DNA of 64,000 nucleotides from Massilia sp. PDC64 (GCF_900101265.1 NZ_FMZS01000011.1:248001-312000); one strand, 5' to 3'. Positions 1-9,392 are shown, numbered from the stretch's first letter. Program-made: numbers and translations. Notes: generated by a model from the sequence alone, not told the origin.

Positions 1-2763
1 GACCAGGTCAAGATCCGCGGTTTTCGCGTGGAACTGGGCGAGATCGAAGCCCAGCTCGCGCAGCAGGACGGCGTCGGCACGACGGCCGTGCTGCTCCGCA
101 AGGACGACGGCATCGACCGCCTCGTCGCCTACCTCGTGCCGGCCGCCGGCGCGACGCCGGAACAACTGGCACCGGCCACCTTGCGCCGCGCGTTGTCGGA
201 GAAACTGCCGCCGTACATGGTGCCCAGCCGTTTCGAACAATTGTCCGTGATGCCGCGCCTGACGTCCGGCAAGATCGACAGGAAAGCACTCAAAGCAATG
301 GCGCTGTCGGCCCCGCTGCCCAGCGACCCGGCGGAATCGGACGTGCCCGAGACACCGGGCGAAGAAGCGCTGTTCTCTGCCCTGGAAAAACTGTTCCCGG
401 GCCAGCCGATCCGGCGCGAGCTGGATTTCTTCAGCGACCTCGGCGGCCACTCGTTCTTCGCCGCCCGCCTCGCCACTGCCCTGCGCGCCGACCCGCGCTT
501 TGCCCACGTCACGGTGCGCGACATTTATTCGCACCGGCAGATCGGTGCCATCGCGTCCAGCCTGGACCAGGCCGCCGGCACGGCCGCCGTCGAGCCCGAC
601 TGGACGCCGCCGTCCGGGACGCGCCGCTGGGTATGCGGCGTGGCCCAGCTGGCGACGGTCCCCGTGCTGATCACGCTGCGCATGGCCCAGTGGCTGGCGC
701 CGTTCTTCACGTACCACTTCTTCACGGGCGATCCCGGCGACTCTGTGCCGCGCGCGATCGCCGCGTCCATCGGCGTGTTCCTGCTCGCGACACTCCTCGA
801 GTTCGTGTTCGCCATCGGCGGCAAGTGGCTCGTCGCGGGCCGCCTGCAGCCAGGCGTGTATCCGCTGTGGGGCGCGACCTATTTCCGCTGGTGGCTCGCA
901 GACCGCCTCGTCGAGGCCGCCCCGACGTATCTGCTGGCCGGCTCGTCGCTGTATGGCTGGTATCTGCGCCTGCTGGGGGCGAAGATCGGACACGACGTCG
1001 TGATCGGTTCGCTGACGATCCGTGCGCCGGACCTGCTCGACATCGGCGACAACGTCAGCATCGGCAATGCCGTCAACTTCGAAAATGCGCGCGTGGAACG
1101 GGGCCGTCTGATCCTGGGCCGCATCGCGCTGGACGACGATGCGTGCGTATCGTCGTACGCGATCCTGGAAGGCAATACGAAGGTCGGCCGGCGCGGCCAC
1201 CTGGAAGGCCAGTCGGCGCTGCAGGATGGCGCGTCCGTGCCTGACGGCCGCGTCTGGTGCGGCTCCCCCGCGCGCGACGCCGGCGCATTCGACCCGTCGA
1301 CCCTGCCGCCGCGCCCGCGCGTCAGCCGCGCCCGTCTCGCCGGCGAAGGCCTGTTCTTCGTGTTCGGCATGCTGCTCGTCGCCACGCTGTTCTTCATGCC
1401 CGTCTTCCCCAGCTTCGTGCTGATCGACTGGTTCGACGAACGGGGCACGCTGCCGATCCTCGCGCAGAACTCGATCCAGGGCCAGCTGCTGCGCTACTTC
1501 GTGCTGGCGCTGCCCGCATCCGCCGTGCTGATCGCGCTGACGATGCTCGTGTCGGCCGCCATCCGCTGGGGCTTCCTGCCCCGCATGATGCCGGGCCGCT
1601 CGGCCGTGCACAGCAACGCTTACTGCAAGAAATGGCTCGTGAGCCATATCCAGGAATCGAGCCTGAACGTCCTGCACGGCATCTACGCGACCGTGTTCGC
1701 GCCGTTCTGGTACCGCCTGCTGGGCGCGAAAGTCGGTCGCGACGCGGAGATCTCGACGGCGCTGGGCGTCGTGCCCGACATGCTGACCCTGGGCGACGAG
1801 ACCTTCATCGCCGACGCCGTCATGCTGGGCGACGAGCAGATCGACGGTGGCTGGATGACGATGGAAGCGACGGTCGTGTCGAACCGCAGCTTCGTCGGCA
1901 ACGGCAGCTACATCCCGGACGGCACGGTGCTGCCGGAAGGCGTCCTCGTGGGCGTGCACACGCACGCACCGGCGAACGAGCGCATGACGGGCGGCGACAC
2001 GTGGCTGGGCTCGCCGCCGATCCACCTGCCCGCGCGCGAACAAGTCAGCGGCTATCCGGAACACCTGACCTACCGCCCTTCGCCGGCGCGCCGCCTGGGC
2101 CGCGCGCTCGTGGAAGCCTTCCGCATCGTCGCGCCGCACGCGGTCGTCATCGCCGTCGGCTACACGGTCGTCCTGGACCTGATGCCCATCGCCGGCGCCG
2201 GCCGCTGGGGCGAAGTGATCTGGGACCTGGCCCTCATCAGCCTCGCCTACGGCATCGGCAACTACCTGTTCGTGCTCGCCTTCAAATGGCTGCTGCTGGG
2301 CCGCTACAAGAAGCGGGCGGAACCGATGTGGACGCCGTTCGTCTGGCTGTCCGAAGGCGTCACGAACATGTACGAAGGCATCGCCGTCCCCAACTTCATG
2401 CGCTACCTGCGCGGCACGCCGTGGCTGCCGCTCGCGTTCAGCCTGCTCGGCTGCCGCATCGGCCGCGGCGTCTACATGGACACGACGGACATCACGGAAT
2501 TCGACTGCGTGACGATCGGCGACCACAGCGAACTGAATGCGCTGTCCTGCCCGCAGACCCACCTGTTCGAAGACCGCGTGATGAAGATCGATCATGTCGA
2601 CATCGGCAGCAAGGTCTACATGGGCCCGCGGAGCGCCGTGCTGTACAGCGCGAAGGTCGGAGACAATGCCCGCATCGGCCCGCTGACGCTCGTCATGAAG
2701 GGCGAGCACATCCCGGCCGCGACTGCCTGGAACGGGTTGCCGGCCGCGCCGCAGCGGGCCTGA
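1..2763 (+). CDS. Pls/PosA-type NRPS-like membrane synthetase, 5'-truncated
   Basis: The frame is open from base 1, so the N-terminus and most of the adenylation domain lie outside the window. The first residues (DQVKIRGFRVELGEIE) are the conserved late core motif of NRPS adenylation domains. A carrier domain follows with LGGHS, its serine near residue 151. About six hydrophobic segments then alternate with three left-handed beta-helix (hexapeptide-repeat) domains, each opened by a similar LLG[AC][KR][IV]G motif near residues 325, 575 and 815. This A-T-TM layout with three tandem soluble domains is that of Pls, the epsilon-poly-lysine synthetase family. Family knowledge predicts amino-acid homopolymer formation at the inner membrane. 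The substrate cannot be read because the specificity pocket is missing. The stop overlaps the next start by one base. Confidence 0.85.
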   Translation, partial: DQVKIRGFRVELGEIEAQLAQQDGVGTTAVLLRKDDGIDRLVAYLVPAAGATPEQLAPATLRRALSEKLPPYMVPSRFEQLSVMPRLTSGKIDRKALKAMALSAPLPSDPAESDVPETPGEEALFSALEKLFPGQPIRRELDFFSDLGGHSFFAARLATALRADPRFAHVTVRDIYSHRQIGAIASSLDQAAGTAAVEPDWTPPSGTRRWVCGVAQLATVPVLITLRMAQWLAPFFTYHFFTGDPGDSVPRAIAASIGVFLLATLLEFVFAIGGKWLVAGRLQPGVYPLWGATYFRWWLADRLVEAAPTYLLAGSSLYGWYLRLLGAKIGHDVVIGSLTIRAPDLLDIGDNVSIGNAVNFENARVERGRLILGRIALDDDACVSSYAILEGNTKVGRRGHLEGQSALQDGASVPDGRVWCGSPARDAGAFDPSTLPPRPRVSRARLAGEGLFFVFGMLLVATLFFMPVFPSFVLIDWFDERGTLPILAQNSIQGQLLRYFVLALPASAVLIALTMLVSAAIRWGFLPRMMPGRSAVHSNAYCKKWLVSHIQESSLNVLHGIYATVFAPFWYRLLGAKVGRDAEISTALGVVPDMLTLGDETFIADAVMLGDEQIDGGWMTMEATVVSNRSFVGNGSYIPDGTVLPEGVLVGVHTHAPANERMTGGDTWLGSPPIHLPAREQVSGYPEHLTYRPSPARRLGRALVEAFRIVAPHAVVIAVGYTVVLDLMPIAGAGRWGEVIWDLALISLAYGIGNYLFVLAFKWLLLGRYKKRAEPMWTPFVWLSEGVTNMYEGIAVPNFMRYLRGTPWLPLAFSLLGCRIGRGVYMDTTDITEFDCVTIGDHSELNALSCPQTHLFEDRVMKIDHVDIGSKVYMGPRSAVLYSAKVGDNARIGPLTLVMKGEHIPAATAWNGLPAAPQRA

Positions 2764-3332
2764 TGGACGCGTTGACCGTGCGCTGGTGGGCGGGTGGCGG
2801 GTTTGCGGATGCGCCTGCATCCGGTCCTTTACACATCGTCGGCGTACGCGGCCAGCCCGACCGCGCGACGGCGCGGCGCACGATCCGCCTGGCATTGCTC
2901 GCCGCGCTGGCCGAGGCGAGCGGGCTGCCTGCATCGGCTATCCAGTTGTGCGGCGCACCGGGCGAGGCGCCGTATGCCCTCCTCGGCGGCCGGCGCCTGG
3001 CGCTGTCGATCAGCCATGACGGCGACCTGTCCGTGGCAGCGATGCGCATGGACGGCGGCGCCGTCGGCATCGACGTCATGCAAGTCACCGACGTCCCGGA
3101 CTGGCAAGCGGTCGCCCGCGACTATCTCGGCCCCGCCTGTGCGACCGCACTGGACGGCATGCCCGCGTTCGCGCGCGCGTGGAGCGAGCGCGAAGCGCGG
3201 CTCAAGTGCCGTGGGATGGCACTGAACGAATGGCGCGCCGAGGATGAACCATTCGTGTCGGCGTGCTCTTGCCTGCCATTCGTGCTGCCGGACGGTTACG
3301 TCGGTAGCGTCGCGGTCCTACCGGACGCTTAG
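2763..3332 (+). CDS. 4'-phosphopantetheinyl transferase superfamily protein
   Basis: A 189-residue Sfp-like protein. It shows the paired motifs of the family: GIDVM in the middle (usually GIDVE or GIDIE, so the last acidic residue is changed) and WSEREARLKCRG towards the C-terminus, where the glutamate and lysine bind magnesium and coenzyme A. The expected role is to transfer the phosphopantetheine arm of CoA to the serine of a carrier domain. The ATG overlaps the TGA of the preceding synthetase, so the two are probably translated together and this enzyme probably activates that synthetase. It is shorter than Sfp (about 224 residues). Confidence 0.8.
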   Translation: MDALTVRWWAGGGFADAPASGPLHIVGVRGQPDRATARRTIRLALLAALAEASGLPASAIQLCGAPGEAPYALLGGRRLALSISHDGDLSVAAMRMDGGAVGIDVMQVTDVPDWQAVARDYLGPACATALDGMPAFARAWSEREARLKCRGMALNEWRAEDEPFVSACSCLPFVLPDGYVGSVAVLPDA

Positions 3333-3416
3333 TGACTTGACGACAAGTAGGGTGTAGTCGATGATTGCCGGGCATCACGGCATGGCGCCGCAACGATCGA
3401 CCCTGGAGACGACACA

Positions 3417-4229
3417 ATGAAACGATTCATCCTCGCCGCCGGCCTGCTGGCGAGCAGCCTGGCCGGCCTCGCGCAGGCGGCCGACAAGACGGACGACGCC
3501 CTGCTCCGCTCGGCCATCGCGGGCACCCACCGGAGCAGCGCCAATGTGGCGCGCGACCGCTGGCGCCATCCTTATGAAACCCTGACGTTCTTCGGCATCA
3601 AGCCGAACATGACCGTGGTCGAGCTGACGCCGGGCGGCGGCTGGTACACGGAGATCCTGGCGCCCTACCTGCGCGACAACGGCAAACTGATCGCCGCGGG
3701 CGCGGCCTTCGACCCGGCCAAGCGCTCCACCGTGGCCTTCAGGCAGAAGCTGGACGCCAACCCGGCGGTCTTCGGCAAGGTCGTGCAGGGCGTGTTCGAG
3801 CCGCCATCGACCTACAACTTCGCGGCCCCCGGCAGCGTCGACATGGTGGTCACCTTCCGTAACCTGCATAACTGGATCGAGCAAGGCGGCGACGAAGAGC
3901 TCAAGGGCGTGTTCAAGGCCATCTACACGAGCCTGAAGCCAGGCGGCGTGCTGGGCATCGAAGAACATCGCCTGCCGGAAGCGATGCCGCAGGATGCGAA
4001 GGCCTCGAGCGGCTATGTGCACGAGTCTTATGTGATCAGGATGGCGGAAAGCGCCGGCTTCAGGCTGGCCGCGAAATCCGACATCAATGCGAACCCGAAC
4101 GACAAGGCCGACCACAAGGGCGGCGTGTGGGCCCTGCCGCCGACCCTGACCAACGGCGACCGGGACCGCGACACATACCGGGCGATCGGCGAGAGCGACC
4201 GCATGACGCTCAAGTTCGTGAAGCCGTGA
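3417..4229 (+). CDS. Exported class I SAM-methyltransferase-like protein
   Basis: 270 residues. The first 22 form a clear Sec signal peptide ending AQA-AD. A Rossmann methyltransferase motif follows (VELTPGGGWYTEIL, about residues 63-76), with later strands including the region around MVVTFRNLHNW. GGAGAC lies just upstream of the ATG. The protein resembles a widespread family annotated as methyltransferases with signal peptides. The oddity is the location: S-adenosylmethionine is not expected in the periplasm, so the real reaction is unknown. It stands alone between the phosphopantetheinyl transferase and a convergent acetyltransferase. Confidence 0.75.
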   Translation: MKRFILAAGLLASSLAGLAQAADKTDDALLRSAIAGTHRSSANVARDRWRHPYETLTFFGIKPNMTVVELTPGGGWYTEILAPYLRDNGKLIAAGAAFDPAKRSTVAFRQKLDANPAVFGKVVQGVFEPPSTYNFAAPGSVDMVVTFRNLHNWIEQGGDEELKGVFKAIYTSLKPGGVLGIEEHRLPEAMPQDAKASSGYVHESYVIRMAESAGFRLAAKSDINANPNDKADHKGGVWALPPTLTNGDRDRDTYRAIGESDRMTLKFVKP

Positions 4230-4272
4230 ATACGGCCGGTGCCCGCTGCGCCGGGCGTGGACGCCTTGCCGG

Positions 4273-4818
4273 TCAGCCGATCGTCTTGCGCATCAGCGTC
4301 AGCGGCACCGCGACCTGCCCGCCCCCGAGCGACAGGCTCAGGTCGTGCACGGGCACGAAGCCGTGCGCCCTGTACAGCGGCACGCCGGGCATGGTTGCCG
4401 TCAGTTCGAGCGACGTAAAGCCTGCCGCCAGTGCATGCTCGGTACAGTGCCGCATGAGCAGCGAGCCAAGCCCCCGGCGTTCCATGCCGGGATCGACGAA
4501 GAAGGCGCGGATCTTCGCCGCTTCGGTGGCGGGGTCGAGCAGGCGGTCCGGTGCGGCCTTGTGCTTGTCGCCGCCGTAGGGCGTCGAGCGCTTGCTCCAG
4601 CCACCGCAAGCGACGATGCGCGCGTCGTCTTCGACGGCGAAATAGGTACCGTCGCGAATGAGTTGGGTGTCGACGCCGAACACCTCGCGCGTGACCGCGT
4701 GTGCCTGTTCCGGCGTGTAGAAGCCGGCTGACAGTCCGATGCCGGACCGTTCGATCAGCTTTTGCAGGACGGGGATGTCGGCCAGCGTAGCGGCGCGTAT
4801 GTTGAAAGACGTTCGCAT
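4273..4818 (-). CDS. GNAT family N-acetyltransferase
   Basis: 181 residues with a single GNAT fold. The acetyl-CoA binding motif is RRGLGS at residues 114-119, preceded by the strand IRAFFVDPGME and followed by the helix LLMRHCTEHAL. The segment TMPGVPLYRAHGF near the C-terminus is the usual last part of the fold. The family transfers acetyl groups from acetyl-CoA to amines; the substrate here is unknown. It converges with the exported methyltransferase-like gene and diverges from the small membrane protein at 4946. Confidence 0.85.
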   Translation of the reverse strand: MRTSFNIRAATLADIPVLQKLIERSGIGLSAGFYTPEQAHAVTREVFGVDTQLIRDGTYFAVEDDARIVACGGWSKRSTPYGGDKHKAAPDRLLDPATEAAKIRAFFVDPGMERRGLGSLLMRHCTEHALAAGFTSLELTATMPGVPLYRAHGFVPVHDLSLSLGGGQVAVPLTLMRKTIG

Positions 4819-4945
4819 CGGGGCATTCTACAGGTATTTACCGGGTCATTTTGCGGCAAGATGCCCGACTGAGGGCCCCGGCAGGTTTTCCCAAGTGCAT
4901 GTATACTTGCGGCATTCGCGCATCGTCGATTGCCTGATTTTTCCA

Positions 4946-5308
4946 ATGAAGTTACGCCAACTTACCGTTTTCCTCGGTGGATACCTGGCGACAGTCGTTG
5001 TCCTCGCCCGCCTGTACAATGGTTTTGCCGGGATTGCCTCGGCCACCCAGATCGCCATCTGCCTCGCCATCGCCCTGCTGGTCGGCTTCGCGGCCGGTAC
5101 GTCGGAGACGGCCGCACGGCATGGTGCGACGTTCGTGCTCTCCTCGTTCTGCGGCGCGCTCACGATCCTGCTGTCGTTCTACGCCCGCACGCCTGACCTC
5201 GCCCTGGTCGCCCTGCCTTATGTCTTCTTCTGGACGAACGCCACCTGGCTGGGGCAACAGGCGGCCCGGATCTGCCGTAGCGCCTTGAACGCACCGTCGG
5301 CACAGTAA
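4946..5308 (+). CDS. Small integral membrane protein of unknown function
   Basis: 120 residues with about four hydrophobic segments (near 5-22, 32-50, 62-82 and 86-105), so probably an inner-membrane protein. I do not recognise a family. The ATG was chosen because the hydrophobic N-terminus begins directly there; upstream codons in frame run through the promoter region of the divergent acetyltransferase. There is no convincing ribosome binding site. It lies 41 bp before the next gene on the same strand and may be co-transcribed with it. Confidence 0.6.
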   Translation: MKLRQLTVFLGGYLATVVVLARLYNGFAGIASATQIAICLAIALLVGFAAGTSETAARHGATFVLSSFCGALTILLSFYARTPDLALVALPYVFFWTNATWLGQQAARICRSALNAPSAQ

Positions 5309-5349
5309 GCCGAGTCGAATCCTGCTGACGGTTTGGGTAAGATTGCAAC

Positions 5350-6591
5350 ATGGATAATCTCACCCACTCCGTCGTCGGCCTCGGCATCGGCGCACTGATC
5401 GACCGCAGCATGCCGCCCGAGGCGGGCCCCGACGCCCAGCGCGTACGCACGCGCATGCTCCTCACTCTCGGCTGCCTCGCCAGCAATTTCCCCGACCTGG
5501 ACCTCGTGCTCACGAAGCTGCTCGAGGCGCCGCTCGGCTATCTGTTGCACCACCGGGGCCATACGCACACGTTGCTGGCCGCGCTCGGCGAGGTCGCGCT
5601 GCTGCTGGGGCTCGTGTGGCTGCTGTGGCCGGCAGCGCGTGGGCTGCTGCGCGCCAGCTCGCGTGCCCGGACCGCGGCACTGCTGACGGCGTGCGTGGGC
5701 ATGGTGCTGCACATCTCCATGGACGGCCTCAACGTCTACGGCGTGCATCCGTTCTGGCCGTTCGATGCGCGCTGGTATTACGGTGACCTCATCTTCATCG
5801 TCGAACCCGTCTTCTGGATCGCGTTCGGGATTCCGCTCGCCCTCATGGTGCAGGGTCCGGTGCGGCGCGGCTTGCTGCTGGCCCTGCTGGTGGGCGTGCC
5901 CGTCGCCGTCACGTTCGCCGGTTTCCTGCAATGGGGGTCCCTGGTGGGCCTCATGGTCCTGGCCGGCGTCCTGGCGTGGATCGCGCGGTGGCGGACGCGG
6001 CGGGCACGTGGAGACCGGGGCCGCACCGCCCTGGCCGCCGGGCTGGCCGCATCCGTCGCGTTCGTTGCGCTGCAGGCAGCAGCCATGCATGCGGCCCGCG
6101 ACACGGTCGCGACCGCCGTCGCCCGCCTCGATCCGGGCGAGCAACTGATCGATACCGCCCTGTCCGCCTATCCCGCCAATCCGCTGTGCTGGTCGTTCGT
6201 GACGGTCGCCACGGATGCCGGGAACGGCAGCTACCACCTGCGCCGCGGCCAGCTGAGCGTCGCACCGGGCATCACGCCGGTCGCGTCCTGCCCCGCCGGG
6301 ATCGCGGGCCGCGCCGCCGGCGACGACGCGCAACTGGCCTGGCAAGGCGACGCGCGCGACAGCCTCGCGCGCCTGCACGACCTGCAGCAGCACAATTGCC
6401 ACTTCAACGCGTGGATGCGGTTCGCCCGCGCGCCGGCCGTCGATGGCACGACGGCCACGGATGCACGCTGGAGCCCGCTGGGCAGCGCCAATTTCTCGAC
6501 GATCGACTATGCCGACCACGCGGCGGCGCCCTGTCCGCAGCCTGTGCCGGGCTGGGGCTATCCGCGCGCGGACCTGCTGCGGCAGCATTGA
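5350..6591 (+). CDS. Membrane-bound metal-dependent hydrolase (YdjM/DUF457-like)
   Basis: 413 residues. The start MDNLTHSVVGLGIGALIDRS and the motif HHRGHTHTLLAAL near residue 78 are typical of the LexA-binding inner-membrane hydrolase family (YdjM/YbcI), whose histidines are proposed metal ligands. Several membrane helices follow to about residue 245. The last 150 residues, with paired cysteines (NPLCW, VASCPAG, QHNCHF), look periplasmic. The substrate is unknown across the family. Confidence 0.8.
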   Translation: MDNLTHSVVGLGIGALIDRSMPPEAGPDAQRVRTRMLLTLGCLASNFPDLDLVLTKLLEAPLGYLLHHRGHTHTLLAALGEVALLLGLVWLLWPAARGLLRASSRARTAALLTACVGMVLHISMDGLNVYGVHPFWPFDARWYYGDLIFIVEPVFWIAFGIPLALMVQGPVRRGLLLALLVGVPVAVTFAGFLQWGSLVGLMVLAGVLAWIARWRTRRARGDRGRTALAAGLAASVAFVALQAAAMHAARDTVATAVARLDPGEQLIDTALSAYPANPLCWSFVTVATDAGNGSYHLRRGQLSVAPGITPVASCPAGIAGRAAGDDAQLAWQGDARDSLARLHDLQQHNCHFNAWMRFARAPAVDGTTATDARWSPLGSANFSTIDYADHAAAPCPQPVPGWGYPRADLLRQH

Positions 6592-6708
6592 GCACCGCGG
6601 CGCACAAGCCTGTGCCATAACGCGACACATCGCACGCCCGGGCGGCCGCCAGCCCATGGCCCGGATATTGCTGAAGGATCAACCACTGTCCTCAACCAGG
6701 GAGATCCA

Positions 6709-7212
6709 ATGCGCATATTACTGATCTGGGCCTTGTCGTGTGCCGCCCTTCACGTCCCGGCGGCACATGCCCAGCCGGCCGGCAATCGCGATGCCGAAAG
6801 CGAACTGAGCTATCGGTCCTACGTGACCAGCACCAAGCGCATCAAATGCCTGTACGGCTATGCGGCGAACAAGACCGGCGACCACGCCGCCGCGATCCAG
6901 ATATTCGAAGACTGCATCCGGCGCTGGAACGACGTGTTCTCGATGATCGGCCTCGCGCAGATGTACGAAACCGGGATCGGCATCCGGGAGGACGCCGCGC
7001 AATCGACGGCCCTGATGCGCCGGGCGGCCCAGTTGGACGACGGCTCGAGCTATCCGAGCCTCGCCCGCTATCACTACGGCGTTGCCCTGGCCGAGGGATA
7101 CGGCGTCCAGAAGAATATCGCCGAAGCGCGGACATGGCTCCGCAAGGCGGCCGAAGAAGGCGTGAACGAAGCGGCCGATTATCTGGGTCACCTGGATCCT
7201 GCATCGCCATGA
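6709..7212 (+). CDS. Secreted SEL1-like repeat protein
   Basis: 167 residues. A signal peptide (about 1-22, ending AHAQP) is followed by SEL1/TPR-like helical repeats: FSMIGLAQMYETGIGIREDAAQS and YHYGVALAEGYGVQKNIAEA carry the A-x-x-Y-x-x-G-x-G-V pattern, each before a helix with AA at its end. Such repeats bind proteins; the partner is unknown. A ribosome binding site (GGGAGATCC) precedes the ATG. The gene converges with the glycosyltransferase gene, leaving a 7 bp gap. Confidence 0.75.
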   Translation: MRILLIWALSCAALHVPAAHAQPAGNRDAESELSYRSYVTSTKRIKCLYGYAANKTGDHAAAIQIFEDCIRRWNDVFSMIGLAQMYETGIGIREDAAQSTALMRRAAQLDDGSSYPSLARYHYGVALAEGYGVQKNIAEARTWLRKAAEEGVNEAADYLGHLDPASP

Positions 7213-7219
7213 GCGCCGC

Positions 7220-9082
7220 CTAACCTGCCACCCGCGGCCCGCTACCCGCATGGGCGATGACTTGCCGGAAGAACGCCACGAGCGCCGGCACGTGCGTGTC
7301 GAAGCAGAACTGTTCGCGCTGCGCCCACATGCTTGCGCGCAGTGCCTGCATGCGGGGCCGGTCGCGCAGCTGCACCGCCAGGTCGTCGATGTCGTCATAG
7401 AACACGCCGACGCCGAGCCGCCGCGCCAGCGCTTGCGCCGCAACGACGGCATCGCCGTTCTCGCGCTGGATCAGCGGCAGGCCGGCCGCCGCCAGGGTGG
7501 TGATGCGGGCCGGCAGGTTCAGGTCGTCCCAGTCGGCGCGGCGCAGGTCGCCGCCGTTGCGGCTCGCGAAGCAGTGCAGCCAGCCCGCGTCGTAGCGCGA
7601 GAATTCCTCGACCCAGCGGTCCTGCGCCACGTTGCCGTGCAGGTGCAGGTGCCGCGGCGCCAGCGCCTGCGTCGTCGCGATCCATTCGCGCCACTGGCCG
7701 TGCGTGAAGTCGCCGTAGAAGTGCAGGTGGATGCCGGCCGCGGCCAGCGCCGCCACCGTCGGCGGATGCAGCCCGATCGGGCGGCCCGGCACGACGGTGT
7801 GCACCTCGCCGGCGGCGGCCGACAGCGGCGCCGCCACGGGGCCGTCGAACCAGTCGCGTTTGGGCAGGTCGCCGTCGAGCACGTGGCACGGGCGCGTGCG
7901 CGCCAGGCCGGGCGCAGCCAGCTCGAACCAGTCGCGCGCCTCGGGACTGCTGAAGATGCGCCCATCCGCCATGCGGTACAGGTCGAGCAGTTGCGGCCAC
8001 GTGCCCTGTTCCAGGCAGATGAACGGCCCTTCCTTGAAATGCCAGACGAACGGGATGCCCGCGCTTGCCAGCAGGACATCGTGGCAGAACGGCACGGCCT
8101 GCCAGTTCAGCTGCGCATAGATCACGTCGGGGTGCAGCAGCCGCAGCGCCGCGCGCCAGTCGTCGCGGGGCAGCTCCCCGACGTGGCCGAACGGCAGCGG
8201 GCCCACCGTGTTGAACCAGTACGGCGTGTCCGTCCACAGGCCGTACAGGGTATGCCCCTGCTCTTCCAGCGCCAGCACCCGTTCCGCGTTGTAGGCCAGT
8301 TCGCCCACGAGCAGGATCGTGAGGCCGTCCGCCGCGCGCGGCGTGGGCGGACGTTCGCGCAGGCGGCGGTACAGCGCGACCTCGTCGATCGGGTTGCCGC
8401 TGCGCGTGTGGAAGCGCAGCGGCGCGGCCACGCGATAGTGCCGGCGGAACGGGTTGATGCCGCCCGCCGGTTCGCGCATCAGCTTGTGGCGCTGGCGCGG
8501 ATGGTCGACCCATTCGCAGGACACGACACCCGTCCCGACACTGGCGCCCAGCGCCTGCAGGCGCGACCAGTACAGGCGGTCGAGGTCGTCGGACTCGAGC
8601 GCCGCGCGCTCGGTCCAGCGCAGGCTGGTCCGCCGATGCATCGCCTGGACGAGCTGCAGGCCCTCGCCGGGGACGGGTCCTTCCGCCTCGCGGTTGTAGT
8701 GCCAGCGCACGCCGGACACCGCCACCACGGCCGCCGGCGCCGCCTCGAGCGCCGCCGCCAGCGTCTCCAGGTGATGCGGATAGAACACGTCGTCGGCCGG
8801 CAGGTAGGCGACGAGCGGCGCCGCCGTCGCGTCCAGCGCCACGTTCAGCGCACGTCCCAGCCCCTCGTTCGCGGCCAGCGCGAGGTAGCGGATGCGCGCA
8901 TCTTCCAGGAACGGGGCGACGACGGCCGCCGTGGCGTCGCGCGAACCGTCGTCCACCACGACCGCCTCCCACTCGTCCAGCGTCTGGGCCTGCAGGCTTG
9001 CGAGCGCGCGGGCGATGAAGTGCGCCTGTTCGAAGGTCGGCACCAGCACGCTCACGCGGGGTTGGGAAGATGTCGTCGTCAT
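7220..9082 (-). CDS. Two-domain glycosyltransferase (GT2 plus GT4-like)
   Basis: 620 residues. The N-terminal domain is family 2: RVSVLVPTFEQAHFI near residues 8-22, the nucleotide-binding VVVDDGS near residue 45 and a YLPADD motif near residue 93 in place of DxD. From about residue 250 a second module begins (LTILLVGELAYNAERVL) that resembles GT-B family 1/4 transferases, ending with a donor-binding-like helix at IYDDIDDLAVQL. I chose the ATG at 9082 because the GT2 core starts right after it; an in-frame upstream extension of 37 residues looks non-coding. It probably builds a surface polysaccharide or glycosylates protein. Confidence 0.8.
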   Translation of the reverse strand: MTTTSSQPRVSVLVPTFEQAHFIARALASLQAQTLDEWEAVVVDDGSRDATAAVVAPFLEDARIRYLALAANEGLGRALNVALDATAAPLVAYLPADDVFYPHHLETLAAALEAAPAAVVAVSGVRWHYNREAEGPVPGEGLQLVQAMHRRTSLRWTERAALESDDLDRLYWSRLQALGASVGTGVVSCEWVDHPRQRHKLMREPAGGINPFRRHYRVAAPLRFHTRSGNPIDEVALYRRLRERPPTPRAADGLTILLVGELAYNAERVLALEEQGHTLYGLWTDTPYWFNTVGPLPFGHVGELPRDDWRAALRLLHPDVIYAQLNWQAVPFCHDVLLASAGIPFVWHFKEGPFICLEQGTWPQLLDLYRMADGRIFSSPEARDWFELAAPGLARTRPCHVLDGDLPKRDWFDGPVAAPLSAAAGEVHTVVPGRPIGLHPPTVAALAAAGIHLHFYGDFTHGQWREWIATTQALAPRHLHLHGNVAQDRWVEEFSRYDAGWLHCFASRNGGDLRRADWDDLNLPARITTLAAAGLPLIQRENGDAVVAAQALARRLGVGVFYDDIDDLAVQLRDRPRMQALRASMWAQREQFCFDTHVPALVAFFRQVIAHAGSGPRVAG

Positions 9083-9392
9083 GCAGGCAGCATACGGAGG
9101 CGCGGTCGCGCGCGTTTGCGGCAGGTCAGTCGTGCGCAGGTGGGCGGCACTGCGCGTCCCGACTTTGCAACGTTGTCGGGAAGACCACGCCACAAGCCGC
9201 CGAAACGGCGCGATGTGAACCGGATTGCATCACTTTGTGGTAACTGGACACTATTTCCCGTTCGCACTACCTGATAGACTCCTCCGTTTCACCCGCCTGC
9301 AATAAACTCTCACGAAAATCACGCAGGCACGTGACGCCAGTGCGACAGACACGGCGCACCAAGCAACGACCATAAAAAAACTGGGGTAGTTC
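9083..9392. other. Divergent intergenic region without a gene
   Basis: 310 bp between the glycosyltransferase and the TonB receptor start. It must hold both promoters. I see no clear promoter pair, hairpin or conserved small ORF. GGGGTA upstream of the receptor ATG is the likely ribosome binding site. Confidence 0.5.

Noticed and set aside
1257..3332. 691-codon open frame starting inside the synthetase gene
   Set aside because: Only the part from 2763 is a real gene; the rest is arginine- and alanine-rich shadow translation of high-GC coding DNA.
7250..9274. 674-codon open frame opposite the glycosyltransferase
   Set aside because: Antisense shadow, no recognisable motifs.
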